Shown in pieces: positions 50,516-59,752 of a stretch of 64,000 bases of DNA. Numbering within the stretch: the first letter of the stretch is position 1; every line of letters begins with the position of its first letter. Both the position numbers and the translations under genes were made by a program. The DNA comes from Leptospira venezuelensis (GTDB lineage Bacteria; Spirochaetota; Leptospiria; Leptospirales; Leptospiraceae): positions 186,001-250,000 of the forward strand of contig NZ_NETS01000010.1 of NCBI RefSeq assembly GCF_002150035.1, written 5' to 3'. Under the pieces are notes generated by a model that had not been told where the DNA came from, did not search any database, and saw nothing but the letters and a program-made list of their open reading frames with translations.

Positions 50516-51874
50516 TTAAAAAGAAACGATTGGTTCTCTTCTTCCGAATTGTTTGCCGTATTCTTCCCAAAATTTTCCGTTTGGGTTTCGAGGATTTTTT
50601 CGATCTCTGAATTCCGGTTTTAATCCTAATAAAAAATACATCGCGGTCTTTTCTTTATTTTTCACTGGAAGTTTTCCGCGTGACTTGAACTGGAAATACT
50701 CATCTGTTAAATCGACAATAGATTGAGTCACGTTTACTTTACCGGGTTCGCTATTGGATTCCATTCGGCTTGCAAGATTGACCGTGTCTCCCCAGACATC
50801 ATAGGAGAATTTTCGTGCGCCTATAACTCCTGCAACCAAGGGTCCAGAGTGGATACCTATCCTTGCCTTCCAGTTGGGACCTTTTTTTAATTTAGATAAT
50901 TCTTCTAGACGTTCGAGCATTTCTAACGCAGCGAGTAAACTATCTACTGCGTGAGAAGATCTGTAAGAAGGAACACCTGCCACACACATGTAGGCGTCCC
51001 CGATCGTTTTCAATTTTTCTAATCTATGTGTTTCGGTCACTGAGTCAAAATGCCTAAAACAAAAATCTAATTCTTTTACAAGATCATTTGGGGTGAGTTT
51101 TTCTGCGATGGAGGTGAATCCGTAAAAGTCTGTGAATAGGACCGTGGCCTGAGAGATCAGCCTTGGTTCGGAGCTTCCAGTCTTCTTGAGTTCTTCTGCT
51201 GTCTCCCTAGGAAGTATATTTAATAAAAGTAATTCTGTTTTCGCTTTTTCTTCTTTGAGAGAGCGATCCGCATCCCAAGCTGCTTGTGCCAATTCTTTGC
51301 CTATAAAGGAAAACCATGCAACAACTAAGATCAAGCTAGTGAAGTAAAAGTAACTTCTATATTTAGGTTCTAAGCTAAGTATAGGATCGAAAAAATATGG
51401 TATGATATGAACTGCAACAAACAGCAGCGCAAGTGCTGTTTCCATCATATAGATATATTTTTTTTCTTCAGGAGGGAAGATATAAAATGGAAATGCAAAA
51501 CTTGCGATAATATAAAGATCTAATCCTGCTTCTTGCGGCAAGATCCTGGAGATCATCAAAAGCTGCATTGTCCCTACAGCTGCGAGTAATAGTCGCGCTG
51601 CCTTATGGGAACGTATAAAATTAAAGAATAATACGAATGCATATCCAAATACATTTACAGTCCAAAGTAAATATAGCCAGATCGGAAACACTAATCCAAA
51701 AGAAGTGAATACAATATAGTAAACTAATGTAAATATTGCAGTGATCAATACCACTGCATTAGTAGCGACTATATATCTGGCTCCGGGTGCGTCTTCTACT
51801 CCGATCGATAATAATTTTTTCCAGATCCTTTCCGGCACCCGGCAATATTCGAACAAGGTTTTGAAAACGCTCAT
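50516..51874 (-). CDS. Membrane-bound class III adenylate cyclase
   Basis: A 452-residue enzyme that makes cAMP. Six helices (about 32-195) precede a cytoplasmic cyclase domain (about 240-430). Metal-binding Asp249 in LFTDFYGF and Asp293 in TIGDAYM are present. Lys287 in EKLKTIGD and the Asp of WGDTVNLASRME are the adenine-selecting residues, so it is an adenylate rather than guanylate cyclase. The RNILPRE-like motif (LLNILPRETAEELK) is the cyclase-linking helix. It is a single gene; leptospires have many such cyclases. Confidence 0.92.
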   Translation of the reverse strand: MSVFKTLFEYCRVPERIWKKLLSIGVEDAPGARYIVATNAVVLITAIFTLVYYIVFTSFGLVFPIWLYLLWTVNVFGYAFVLFFNFIRSHKAARLLLAAVGTMQLLMISRILPQEAGLDLYIIASFAFPFYIFPPEEKKYIYMMETALALLFVAVHIIPYFFDPILSLEPKYRSYFYFTSLILVVAWFSFIGKELAQAAWDADRSLKEEKAKTELLLLNILPRETAEELKKTGSSEPRLISQATVLFTDFYGFTSIAEKLTPNDLVKELDFCFRHFDSVTETHRLEKLKTIGDAYMCVAGVPSYRSSHAVDSLLAALEMLERLEELSKLKKGPNWKARIGIHSGPLVAGVIGARKFSYDVWGDTVNLASRMESNSEPGKVNVTQSIVDLTDEYFQFKSRGKLPVKNKEKTAMYFLLGLKPEFRDRKNPRNPNGKFWEEYGKQFGRREPIVSF

Positions 51875-51962
51875 AGGCGACTATTTCGTCGGGATTTTCC
51901 GTAGTTGGAAATACTTATTTATCCGATGTAGCAAAATTCTAAAACGGCGAACATTCGGTATT

Positions 51963-53330
51963 CTAAGAAGAGACTTCGACGGTTTTTCGGATATGATCCA
52001 AAACCCTATAATGGATCTTATGCAAAATCCAATGGATCCAAACATTCCAATACGTAGTGGGAGCAAATTTATTTGAGAACCAGGTCCTGCCGATTAAAAG
52101 TGTCTCGTTCTTACTCAATGGAACCAGTTGGAAACTTCCTTTTTTGGAAGCAAAGTATCCGTCCAGATGTGTAGGTCTGATATTCTTATAAGGACTTAAC
52201 TCTTTCATTGCATCCGGTTGGCGAACCACGTCGAACTCCAATGAATTGTTCTCGTCCCACTTAGTGATCTCTTCTATAAATACGCCGTTATTAAACTCGC
52301 AGTATCGAATAGCCCCAATCCCTTTTCCTTCTACCCTAGCTCGGACTGGATAAGAAACTCCTGCGTTAAAGATGAGTTCTTTCGGTTCCGGTATATCAGA
52401 AAATTCAAATAAACCTCTCCAGACCTTTTCTTTGGATGCGGAAATTTTTAAAGTGGTTTCCACCATGTACCAGTCCGATCCTTGATCCATATTCGCTTCT
52501 AGATAAGCGACAGAAGGCAAGATTAAAAATAAGAACGGTAAAATGGAGGATACAAATTTGGATTTTGCCTGTAGGAGATAAGCGATACCTCCTCCTATAA
52601 ATCCTAAAAAGTAAGCCAATGGCGCAGCCATCATAAGACAGATGACCCCTTCCATCGCGATTATAAATGTCAAAAACCCAGCCAGAGAAATAGAACTTGC
52701 TGAGATCAATAATGCCTGTTTAAAATTTACGAATTCCGTTCTGGAATACAACGCCACGGAAGTGAATCCGATAATAAACGGTCCACCGATGAATAAACTA
52801 GCTCCATATGTCTTTAATATGTCCGTTGAAAAAAGACTGAAAAGAAGAGTGATACTCGCGGTGATGAGGATCGACCATATGGAAACGATAAGTTTGGATT
52901 TCGGGACGAATTCTGCGGAAGACTCCGATCCGCTTAAGTTGTACAAGTTTTCCGGCAGCAGACTTAGTAGGAAGAACATGAGAAAGTTTAAAGCCGGTAC
53001 GAAAAACAAAATCACCCAAAAAGGACTTAAGCCGATGCTTCTCAGTCTTTTCAAACAAAGAACCGTCCCCAAATATAGGAACGGAAGAGAAAATCCTATT
53101 AAGGTAATATAGAAAACAAAATCCTCCGAAGAAGGATCCAAAGTGAACAACGCTGTCGGATTTTTAATATAATCGAGCGCCCACCATTCTCTGTTAAATA
53201 CGAAATAGGATAAGGATCGGTCTATTCCGTATTTAATGAAGAAAAGTATAGTTCCTAATATAAAAAATCTTTTACGATCTATCGGGATCGAAACTTTTAA
53301 GATTTCTTTGAGTTTAGAATAAAATCCCAT
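51963..53330 (-). CDS. DUF805-like membrane protein fused to SRPBCC domain
   Basis: A 455-residue protein. The start is taken at MGFYSKLKE, 20 bp after the upstream gene; the longer frame runs into that gene. The N-terminal part has several helices, with RLRSIGLSPFWVILFFVPALN typical of DUF805. After about residue 300 (WYMVETTLKISASKEKVWRGLFEF) comes an SRPBCC/polyketide-cyclase-like domain (about 305-455), which binds hydrophobic ligands. Such a fusion suggests a membrane sensor or a lipid carrier. No catalytic residue can be assigned. Confidence 0.75.
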   Translation of the reverse strand: MGFYSKLKEILKVSIPIDRKRFFILGTILFFIKYGIDRSLSYFVFNREWWALDYIKNPTALFTLDPSSEDFVFYITLIGFSLPFLYLGTVLCLKRLRSIGLSPFWVILFFVPALNFLMFFLLSLLPENLYNLSGSESSAEFVPKSKLIVSIWSILITASITLLFSLFSTDILKTYGASLFIGGPFIIGFTSVALYSRTEFVNFKQALLISASSISLAGFLTFIIAMEGVICLMMAAPLAYFLGFIGGGIAYLLQAKSKFVSSILPFLFLILPSVAYLEANMDQGSDWYMVETTLKISASKEKVWRGLFEFSDIPEPKELIFNAGVSYPVRARVEGKGIGAIRYCEFNNGVFIEEITKWDENNSLEFDVVRQPDAMKELSPYKNIRPTHLDGYFASKKGSFQLVPLSKNETLLIGRTWFSNKFAPTTYWNVWIHWILHKIHYRVLDHIRKTVEVSS

Positions 53331-53349
53331 CTTTCGAATCGCTCCGGCA

Positions 53350-53901
53350 TTAATCCAATGGGAACATATATTTCGTTTTTTTAACGTCGATCGGCTCATA
53401 AATCTCGATCGACACTTTTCCATTCATGTCACAACCTTTTTCAATACAGGCTTTTGTGAGTTCCGGATAAACTTTGAAAATCCCAAGAAAGATAGAAACG
53501 AAACTTTTCAGCGGAAAGTCAGCAGTTAAGTATCTTTTCTTTTCGATCACCTTATATTTTAAAGGTAAAGAAAACCCCAAAGGAACTTCCGTAATTGGCT
53601 CCGAAAACAAAGCCCCTACTTCACATCTTAATTTTTCTTCGGGAACCGTATTCGGATTATCCTTATAGATCCCAAATAGTTTGTAATTTTTGAGTCCCTT
53701 CTCCGGAAATTCTTTTTGGATAACCTCGTAAGTTTCTCCTACATTCCTATAATTTCCCATTCTATCATGCGAAAGAACATAGAACGGTCCTAATGTTTCT
53801 TCCTTTACCAGAACGGTATCGAATGCACCTAGATAGTAAAAATAACCGATCCCAGAAATAATTAAGGCAAGAATAACGCCTAAAAAAACTTTCAACTTCA
53901 T
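53350..53901 (-). CDS. Membrane-anchored GyrI-like ligand-binding protein
   Basis: A 183-residue protein with one N-terminal helix (about 5-26) and no lipobox. The rest resembles GyrI-like/SOUL small-molecule-binding domains: LGPFYVLSHDRMGNYRNVGETYEVI, then YKLFGIYKDNPNTVPEEKLRCEVG and a final SIEIYEPI. It directly precedes the DUF805-SRPBCC gene (20 bp), so two ligand-binding membrane proteins are co-expressed. Their ligand is unknown. Confidence 0.72.
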   Translation of the reverse strand: MKLKVFLGVILALIISGIGYFYYLGAFDTVLVKEETLGPFYVLSHDRMGNYRNVGETYEVIQKEFPEKGLKNYKLFGIYKDNPNTVPEEKLRCEVGALFSEPITEVPLGFSLPLKYKVIEKKRYLTADFPLKSFVSIFLGIFKVYPELTKACIEKGCDMNGKVSIEIYEPIDVKKTKYMFPLD

Positions 53902-54006
53902 TATAAACTCCGGAAGGGAATTCTAAACCAAATACTTTGATGATTTCAAGAAAGATTTAATCGAATTAAGTCCGCATGGACTTGATTAAAGGCAAGAAAG
54001 TAAGAT

Positions 54007-55341
54007 CTATTTCAGGCTAGGCTCTAAAAGACCGTATTTCTCTTTTACTTTCTTAATTTGGGCTTCCATATCCTTCCAAAGTGTTTCTTTTTGAGGATGG
54101 AAGGTGGCATATACACCTTGTCGGATCAAATCTACGATCTCATCCAAGGAGAAGTCTAAAAATCTCCAAAGTTTGAAATATTCGTAAGTTAGATTGACAT
54201 TAAATATTTCGGGGTCATCGGTATTGATACAAAGCGGAAGACCTTGATCGTAATAGTAACGAACCGGGTGGTTCTGTTCCTTACGAACATATTTCCCAGT
54301 AAACACGTTAGACGTAACACAAATCTCTATAGGGATCTTGTTTTCTCTTAGATAATTTACCAGCTCAGGATCTTGAATGGCAGAAGTTCCGTGGCCGATA
54401 CGCTCCGCCTTACAAAGTTCTACTGCTTCCCAAATTGCCCAAGGACCATCATCTTCCCCAGAGTGAGCAACTGTTCTGAGTCCTGCTTCTTTAGCTTTTT
54501 TGAATACTTCTGCGTAATCTCGAGCAGGCCCCATAAGCTCTGCACCACCCAAACCGATCCCGATAACTTCCTTATGTTTGAGCTTTAGAACTCTATTTAA
54601 GTTGTTCATCGCATTTTCAGGACCAAATGATCTGGAAACATCGACAAGAAGTCGGATCTCAAGTCCATCCTTCTCCTTCTCTTCTCTAATACCTTCCACA
54701 AGTTGGCTTACCATTTCGTCGAAGTCCAAACCGTTTTGTATAAATTTAGAAGGAGCAAAGAAAACTTCGGTGTAAAGGATCCTGTTTGCTCTCATATATT
54801 CTGCGAGACTTCCCACAAAATAATAAAGGTCGGCAGGTTCTTTCACCAAACTCTGGATAAAGAAGAATACTTGGATAAAACCGTTTAGGTCTTTAAAATT
54901 AAACTTAGCTTCGAACTCTTCGTCGCTGAGTTGTATCCCGTTTTTGACCATGAGTTTTTTCATGGTGTCCTTATTGACGCAGGCTTCCAAGTGAAGATGG
55001 ATCTCCGTCTTAGGTAATTCTCTGATCAGGTTGATAACATCCTGATCTTGTAATTTTTTGGAAGAAAGATCAGCAGGTTCTAAAAATGCAGAAGCTGTTC
55101 TTTGGCCTGAATCGTAAGCGTCTGTATCTCCTAAAAGCCAACGAGGTGGATCTGAAATTTCCAGATCTAGAAGTCGGATCCTTTCGTTCAGTAGATTATT
55201 GATCTGTTTGTCGAAAGAAATTTGGAGAGAAGAAGAATAAGGCCTGTCGGCTGGGAGTCGGCTCTTCAGACGGTTCAATTCGGAGACATCCCGGTCTAAG
55301 ATCCGGATTCTTTCCAAAATTTCTGAGAAGGTCACGCCCAC
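54007..55341 (-). CDS. Adenosine deaminase with long N-terminal extension
   Basis: A 444-residue protein of the adenosine/AMP deaminase superfamily. His115/His117 in EIHLHLEAC bind zinc; HSGEDDG is the Glu/His catalytic motif, ERIGHGTSAI and NTDDPEIF complete the site. It deaminates adenosine (or a related purine) to inosine. The catalytic part is of normal length (about 330), but the first 105 residues are extra, mostly helical and charged (DRDVSELNRLKSRLPADRP). Their role is unknown. The gene is divergent from the DegT aminotransferase gene with 119 bp between. Confidence 0.9.
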   Translation of the reverse strand: MGVTFSEILERIRILDRDVSELNRLKSRLPADRPYSSSLQISFDKQINNLLNERIRLLDLEISDPPRWLLGDTDAYDSGQRTASAFLEPADLSSKKLQDQDVINLIRELPKTEIHLHLEACVNKDTMKKLMVKNGIQLSDEEFEAKFNFKDLNGFIQVFFFIQSLVKEPADLYYFVGSLAEYMRANRILYTEVFFAPSKFIQNGLDFDEMVSQLVEGIREEKEKDGLEIRLLVDVSRSFGPENAMNNLNRVLKLKHKEVIGIGLGGAELMGPARDYAEVFKKAKEAGLRTVAHSGEDDGPWAIWEAVELCKAERIGHGTSAIQDPELVNYLRENKIPIEICVTSNVFTGKYVRKEQNHPVRYYYDQGLPLCINTDDPEIFNVNLTYEYFKLWRFLDFSLDEIVDLIRQGVYATFHPQKETLWKDMEAQIKKVKEKYGLLEPSLK

Positions 55342-55460
55342 GGGAGCAGGGTAAGTAAAACCCCGTCGGATTTCAATTCAGAAAAAGATTCTGAAGGTTT
55401 TCCCCTTATCTTTTCCGGAAATCTTCCGATCCTAAAAGAAGCGCCGGAGGATTTTGTCTC

Positions 55461-56657
55461 ATGATCACAGCAAGAAAAACGTTTTTACCTTTCGCACTCC
55501 CCTCGATTTCCGAAAGAGCAATCGAAGAAGTGGCGGCGGTACTACGCTCCGGCTGGATCACCCAAGGTCCGAAGGTAAAAGAATTCGAAGAAGAGTTTGC
55601 AAAATACACGGGAGCAGAATTTGCCCTGGCAATGAATTCGGCGACCGCTGGACTTCACCTTGCTCTTGAATCCATCGGACTTTGTTCCGAAGATGCTGTA
55701 CTTGTTCCTGCAGTAACATTTACCGCAACGGCAGAGACAGTTTGTTATTTTGGAGCAGAGCCAATTCTTACCGACGTTGACCCAATCTTCAATCTGATGA
55801 CTGAGGCTACCTTAAAGGAAACTATCCAAAAAGAATGTGTATTCTCCAAAGGTAATCTGGTTCATAAAAAGACAGGAAAAACCGTGCGTGCGGTAATGCC
55901 TGTACATCTTGCGGGTGCAGTCTGCGATATGGATTCAATCAATTCACTCGCAAAAGAATATCATCTTTATGTAATTGAAGATTCCGCTCATGCCTTCCCT
56001 GCGGTTCATAAGGGAGAGAAGATCGGAACCCACGGCGATTTTACAGTATTCAGTTTTTATGCTACTAAAGGGATCACTACCGGAGAAGGTGGAATGGTCA
56101 CCACTCGTCATGCTCACTTCGCTGAAAGAATGAAACTGATGAGACTTCACGGAATTAACAGAGAAACTTACGGACGTCCTGGCTGGTATTACGAAGTAGT
56201 CTCTCCAGGTTTTAAATATAATATGAATGATATCGCTGCAGCGATTGGACTTGTGCAGCTTGCAGAGGCAGAGGATCTCTGGAAAAGAAGAATTCAAATC
56301 GCTGAAATCTACCGTTCCGAATTTGCAGACCTACCTTTCTTACATGTTCCTCTACCTGCGATTGAGGGAGAACATTCTTGGCATCTATTCAGGGTAGAAG
56401 TAGATACTGTTCCAGGAAAGATCAACAGAGATATTCTATGTTCTGAATTACAAAAACGAAATATAGGCTCCAGCCTTCATTTTATTCCTTTGTATGAGCA
56501 TCCTTTTTACCAAAGATTCGGATACGAAAGAAAGGATTATCCGAATGCAGACGCGATGTATAAGAGAACTCTTTCTCTTCCTCTATTTGCAGGAATGACC
56601 GATGCAGATATTGAAGATGTTGTTACTGCAATAAAAGATATTTTTACAAATCTGTAA
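55461..56657 (+). CDS. DegT/DnrJ/EryC1-family sugar aminotransferase
   Basis: A 398-residue PLP enzyme. The Schiff-base Lys is in FYATKGITTGEGGMV; SGWITQGPKVKEFEEEFAKYTG is the family N-terminus and HSWHLFRVEVD the C-terminal signature. Members transfer an amino group to 3- or 4-keto-sugars on nucleotide carriers for O-antigen, legionaminic or bacillosamine-type glycans. No other sugar gene is next to it, so the product is unknown; it could feed the same glycan path as the SpsF-SpsG protein. Confidence 0.93.
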   Translation: MITARKTFLPFALPSISERAIEEVAAVLRSGWITQGPKVKEFEEEFAKYTGAEFALAMNSATAGLHLALESIGLCSEDAVLVPAVTFTATAETVCYFGAEPILTDVDPIFNLMTEATLKETIQKECVFSKGNLVHKKTGKTVRAVMPVHLAGAVCDMDSINSLAKEYHLYVIEDSAHAFPAVHKGEKIGTHGDFTVFSFYATKGITTGEGGMVTTRHAHFAERMKLMRLHGINRETYGRPGWYYEVVSPGFKYNMNDIAAAIGLVQLAEAEDLWKRRIQIAEIYRSEFADLPFLHVPLPAIEGEHSWHLFRVEVDTVPGKINRDILCSELQKRNIGSSLHFIPLYEHPFYQRFGYERKDYPNADAMYKRTLSLPLFAGMTDADIEDVVTAIKDIFTNL

Positions 56658-56673
56658 AAGTTCGAGAAATCGT

Positions 56674-56698
56674 CCGGAATCAATATTCCGGCTTTCAT
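56674..56698 (+). terminator. Hairpin after the aminotransferase gene
   Basis: CCGGAAT (56674-56680), loop CAAT, ATTCCGG (56685-56691) form a perfect 7-bp stem followed by CTTTCATT. The T-run is weak, so the call is tentative. Confidence 0.45.
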
Positions 56699-56750
56699 TC
56701 TATTATTCAATTGGTTTTGCCAAAGTTTTTAAAACTAATGGCGAAACCCG

Positions 56751-56990
56751 ATGCCGACAGTTTTAAAAATATTCGGATATCGTTTTCATTTCTATTCGAA
56801 TGAAGGCAATGAACCTCCACATATTCATTGCCGAAAAGAAAATTCGGAATGCAAATTCTGGTTAAATACTGTATTATTAGCAGAGAACAAAGGATTTCGA
56901 AACCACGAAGTTCGAGAGGTCGAAAGGCTTGTATTCGAATATAGAGAACGATTTTTAGAGGCCTACCATGAGTTCCACAACTGGAAATAA
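56751..56990 (+). CDS. DUF4160 protein
   Basis: A 79-residue protein with the DUF4160 signature FHFYSNEGNEPPHIHCRKE (about 12-30) and NHEVREVERLVFEYRERFLEAYHEF. These small proteins are very often encoded next to DUF2442, as here, with a 23-bp overlap. Such pairs are sometimes suggested to be toxin-antitoxin-like, but to my knowledge no mechanism is established. A His-x-His pair (PHIHC) could bind metal or RNA. Confidence 0.85.
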   Translation: MPTVLKIFGYRFHFYSNEGNEPPHIHCRKENSECKFWLNTVLLAENKGFRNHEVREVERLVFEYRERFLEAYHEFHNWK

Positions 56991-57246
56991 TCTAGTTTCA
57001 AATGTGCCTGCTATCAAGGTCTGGGTAGAAAATCGTATGATCTATTTAGAATTGAACGATGGCAGAATTTTAGGATTTCCTGCTGACAGATTCAAACTGC
57101 TCAAAGCTGCCTCCGACTCCCAACTCCAAGAAGTTAAATTAGAATTAAAAGGACGTGCTCTCCGGTGGGAAAGCTTGGACGAAGACCTAACTGTTCAAGG
57201 AATTTTAGAAGGAAGATTTCAACTACCCTTGGAACATTCTACTTAA
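56968..57246 (+). CDS. DUF2442 protein
   Basis: A 92-residue protein of the DUF2442 family: IYLELNDGRILGFPADRFKLLKAA (about 31-54), then ALRWESLDEDLTVQGILEG. It overlaps the DUF4160 gene in another frame, which shows coupled translation. If the pair is a toxin-antitoxin set, the roles of the two are unknown. Its stop overlaps the stop of the converging gene by eight bases. Confidence 0.85.
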   Translation: MSSTTGNNLVSNVPAIKVWVENRMIYLELNDGRILGFPADRFKLLKAASDSQLQEVKLELKGRALRWESLDEDLTVQGILEGRFQLPLEHST

Positions 57247-57838
57247 AGAAAATATAAAATAAAAATACCTTCACGAAAAGTACAAGAAATCCATCCTCTA
57301 AGTCGGAAGCTTCTTCTGCTTTTTCAAAAGAAGAAAGTGCGATCATCCATTCTTCTACTTCTTCTGCGATATCGGAATCATCGAATGCAGAAAGATCTAT
57401 TTTTTTATAACCCGCTTTTGGGATCTCTACTCCGCATACCAAACATAAGTCCGAAATAATATCCAAGGATTCTTCTCGGACCAGTTCCGAAAATTCTCCC
57501 ATTTCTTTGGTTTCGATCAAAACCGATTGCCCAAGCTCCAAGACATCTTCCATTACTGACTCGGAACCTTCTTCATCTGCTAAATCTCTCCAAGAACGTA
57601 ATGCTTCCAGAAGAAGGTCCGCAAGTTCCAAAACTTTTTCAGAAGCTTCTTTTTTGTCTTCTTCCGACAGATTTTCCGGAAGGCCTTGTAGCCAGGAAGT
57701 TTGGACTGCTTGGATGGCCCCTTCTCCGCTGCTTAAATATCTGAGCAGCAAATAAACGAGGGCCCAAACATTCTCTTTATGTTTTTTTCCGGAGTAGAAG
57801 TTTTGGATAGATTTGAATTCTTTCAGGGCGAATGCCAT
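57239..57838 (-). CDS. Unknown acidic helical protein
   Basis: A 199-residue protein, strongly acidic and predicted helical, with long Glu-rich runs (LSEEDKKEASEKVLELADLL, DIAEEVEEWMIALSSFEKAEE). The C-terminal 20 residues are hydrophobic (FLVLFVKVFLFYIFFK) and could be a tail anchor. Two Cys lie together in LCLVCGVEIP. I recognise no family. The convergent overlap with the DUF2442 gene suggests the hydrophobic tail may be real rather than an annotation artefact, but this is open. Confidence 0.6.
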   Translation of the reverse strand: MAFALKEFKSIQNFYSGKKHKENVWALVYLLLRYLSSGEGAIQAVQTSWLQGLPENLSEEDKKEASEKVLELADLLLEALRSWRDLADEEGSESVMEDVLELGQSVLIETKEMGEFSELVREESLDIISDLCLVCGVEIPKAGYKKIDLSAFDDSDIAEEVEEWMIALSSFEKAEEASDLEDGFLVLFVKVFLFYIFFK

Positions 57839-57932
57839 ACTTCTCCTAAATTTTGCCGGGAAGTCGCTTAGACAAGCAGAATGTAAAGAATATCATTTTG
57901 CATTTTGTCCAAGGATCTGAAATACTGAGTCT

Positions 57933-58748
57933 ATGCACCGTTTTCTTTTAGGTCTGATCCAATTAAACAGTGGAACCGACGTAGACTTAAATCTACGAAA
58001 ATGCGAAACCTTTATTCGTGAAGCTGCGTCCGAAGGTGCAAAGCTGATCGGCCTTCCTGAAAATTTTCCCTTCTTAGGATCTGAAAAGGAGAAGTTAGAA
58101 AGAGCAGAAGAGATCAAAACTAAAACGGTTAATCTTCTTTCTGATATATCAAATAAATTGAATATAACGATCCTTGCAGGCGGGTTCCCAAATCCCGCTC
58201 CGAACGGAAAGGTTTTTAATACTTCTATCATATTCGGACCAGACGGAAAGGAAAAATTCGAATATCATAAAATCCATTTATTCGATACTGATCCTGGAGA
58301 CGGGATTGAATATAGAGAATCCAGAACCGTTGAATCCGGTCACGTTGTTCCGGAGACATACAAAAGTCCGGAGCTTGGAAATATATCTTCAGTAATCTGC
58401 TACGACCTACGCTTTCCAGAATTATTTCGGGAAATTGTGAAGAAGGATGCGGATATAATCTTTGTTCCTTCTGCATTTACTAAGATCACCGGACAGGCTC
58501 ATTGGGAAATTTTGTTAAGGGCAAGAGCAATCGAGAACCAATGTTTTATATTTGCGCCTGCTCAAACCGGAATTCACTTAAAAGGAAGAGAAACTTATGG
58601 GCATTCTCTTGTAGTAGATCCATGGGGCCAGATCCTTGGAGATGCGGGAGAAGGAGAGAAAATCCTTTTAACAGAAATAGATCTAGAAGAAGTGCAGAAG
58701 GTCCGTAAGAAAATTCCTGCTTTAAAACATATACGAATCCATTCTTAA
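57933..58748 (+). CDS. Carbon-nitrogen hydrolase (nitrilase superfamily, Nit-like amidase)
   Basis: A 271-residue cytoplasmic hydrolase with the Glu-Lys-Cys triad: Glu43 in LPENFPF, Lys114 in YHKIHLFD and Cys157 in VICYDLRFPE. The family hydrolyses amides of small acids; the sequence is closest in type to Nit1/Nit2, which repair deaminated glutathione or cleave omega-amides. It is a single gene. Confidence 0.92.
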   Translation: MHRFLLGLIQLNSGTDVDLNLRKCETFIREAASEGAKLIGLPENFPFLGSEKEKLERAEEIKTKTVNLLSDISNKLNITILAGGFPNPAPNGKVFNTSIIFGPDGKEKFEYHKIHLFDTDPGDGIEYRESRTVESGHVVPETYKSPELGNISSVICYDLRFPELFREIVKKDADIIFVPSAFTKITGQAHWEILLRARAIENQCFIFAPAQTGIHLKGRETYGHSLVVDPWGQILGDAGEGEKILLTEIDLEEVQKVRKKIPALKHIRIHS

Positions 58749-58784
58749 ATTTTAAAGAATAGATTCGATTTTGTATGAAAAAGT

Positions 58785-59750
58785 TTATTCAGTCCAGTGT
58801 GGATATAATCCCAAACGATCTATGACTTCTCCATCGTGAGCAGGAACGACTTCCAGATTCGGATAGGCTTTCAAAAGAGAATGCACTCTATATATTTCCT
58901 TTCCAACTAGCTCTTGGTCTCTATCGACAATAGATCTAAGCAATCTGGTCCGATGAGAAGGAATTTCAAAGCCTTCTTTTGCCCAGGTAATATCGCCCGT
59001 AAAAAAGAATCGTTTTCCGGATGGCAAGTTCAAGAACATCCCTACATCTCCGGCAGTATGACCTTCCATCGGAACGAAAACAACCGATCCATCATCGAAC
59101 CAATCTAAACTTTTAGAATAGTTCTCATACGCTTTAGAGGAAAAACCCAGATTTTTCCATATTATATTTTCCGAATCTAATTGTTTGGGTAAGTATCCCT
59201 TCTCCACCCCAAATTCTTGCAGATGTTTTCTACCATCTTCCGTGGACCAGATCCTTGCTTTGGGAAAATCTTCGACTCCACCTGCATGGTCCCAATGGAG
59301 ATGTGAAAGAATGATGTCTCCGATCTTCTCTGCATTGATTCCATTTGCCTTTAACTGTGAGACTAAAGGATTCGGATTTTGATAAGTCACCATAGGTTTT
59401 ACATAAAATCTATGGTCCTTATATTGTTCTTGGATTTGAGTTCCGAGACCCGAATCGAATAAAAAAGTACCTTTTGGATGCTCCACAAGAACAACACTAT
59501 GATAGATCTGTTTTCTGTGAAATAAAGGACCGCCCTCGAATATGAATGCAGAAGACGCCTTCTTCTCCCCAGTTTTAAAGATCGTAAATTTGAGTTTGGT
59601 CAAACTGGAAGGGTTTTCTAGTCGAGTATCCTTGGATATTTTTTCCAACTCAGGAATTTCTGAAACTGCTAATTTAGGAATTCCTAATGCAGTACAAAAT
59701 ACTAAAAGTAAAAGAGCGAATATCGCCAAAAATGTAATTTTAAGTTTCAT
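58785..59750 (-). CDS. Exported metallo-beta-lactamase-fold hydrolase (lactonase-like)
   Basis: A 321-residue MBL-fold protein with a signal (5-19, VFC; a lipid Cys19 is possible). SHLHWDHAGG has zinc ligands His150, His152, Asp154 and His155; GHTAGD, FFTGDITW and VPAHDGE give the others. FLFDSGLG and the overall pattern resemble N-acyl-homoserine-lactone lactonases, but activity on other esters is equally possible. It is encoded two bases after the TetR gene, so regulated with it, probably by a substrate that the TetR protein senses. Confidence 0.87.
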   Translation of the reverse strand: MKLKITFLAIFALLLLVFCTALGIPKLAVSEIPELEKISKDTRLENPSSLTKLKFTIFKTGEKKASSAFIFEGGPLFHRKQIYHSVVLVEHPKGTFLFDSGLGTQIQEQYKDHRFYVKPMVTYQNPNPLVSQLKANGINAEKIGDIILSHLHWDHAGGVEDFPKARIWSTEDGRKHLQEFGVEKGYLPKQLDSENIIWKNLGFSSKAYENYSKSLDWFDDGSVVFVPMEGHTAGDVGMFLNLPSGKRFFFTGDITWAKEGFEIPSHRTRLLRSIVDRDQELVGKEIYRVHSLLKAYPNLEVVPAHDGEVIDRLGLYPHWTE

Positions 59751-59752
59751 AA

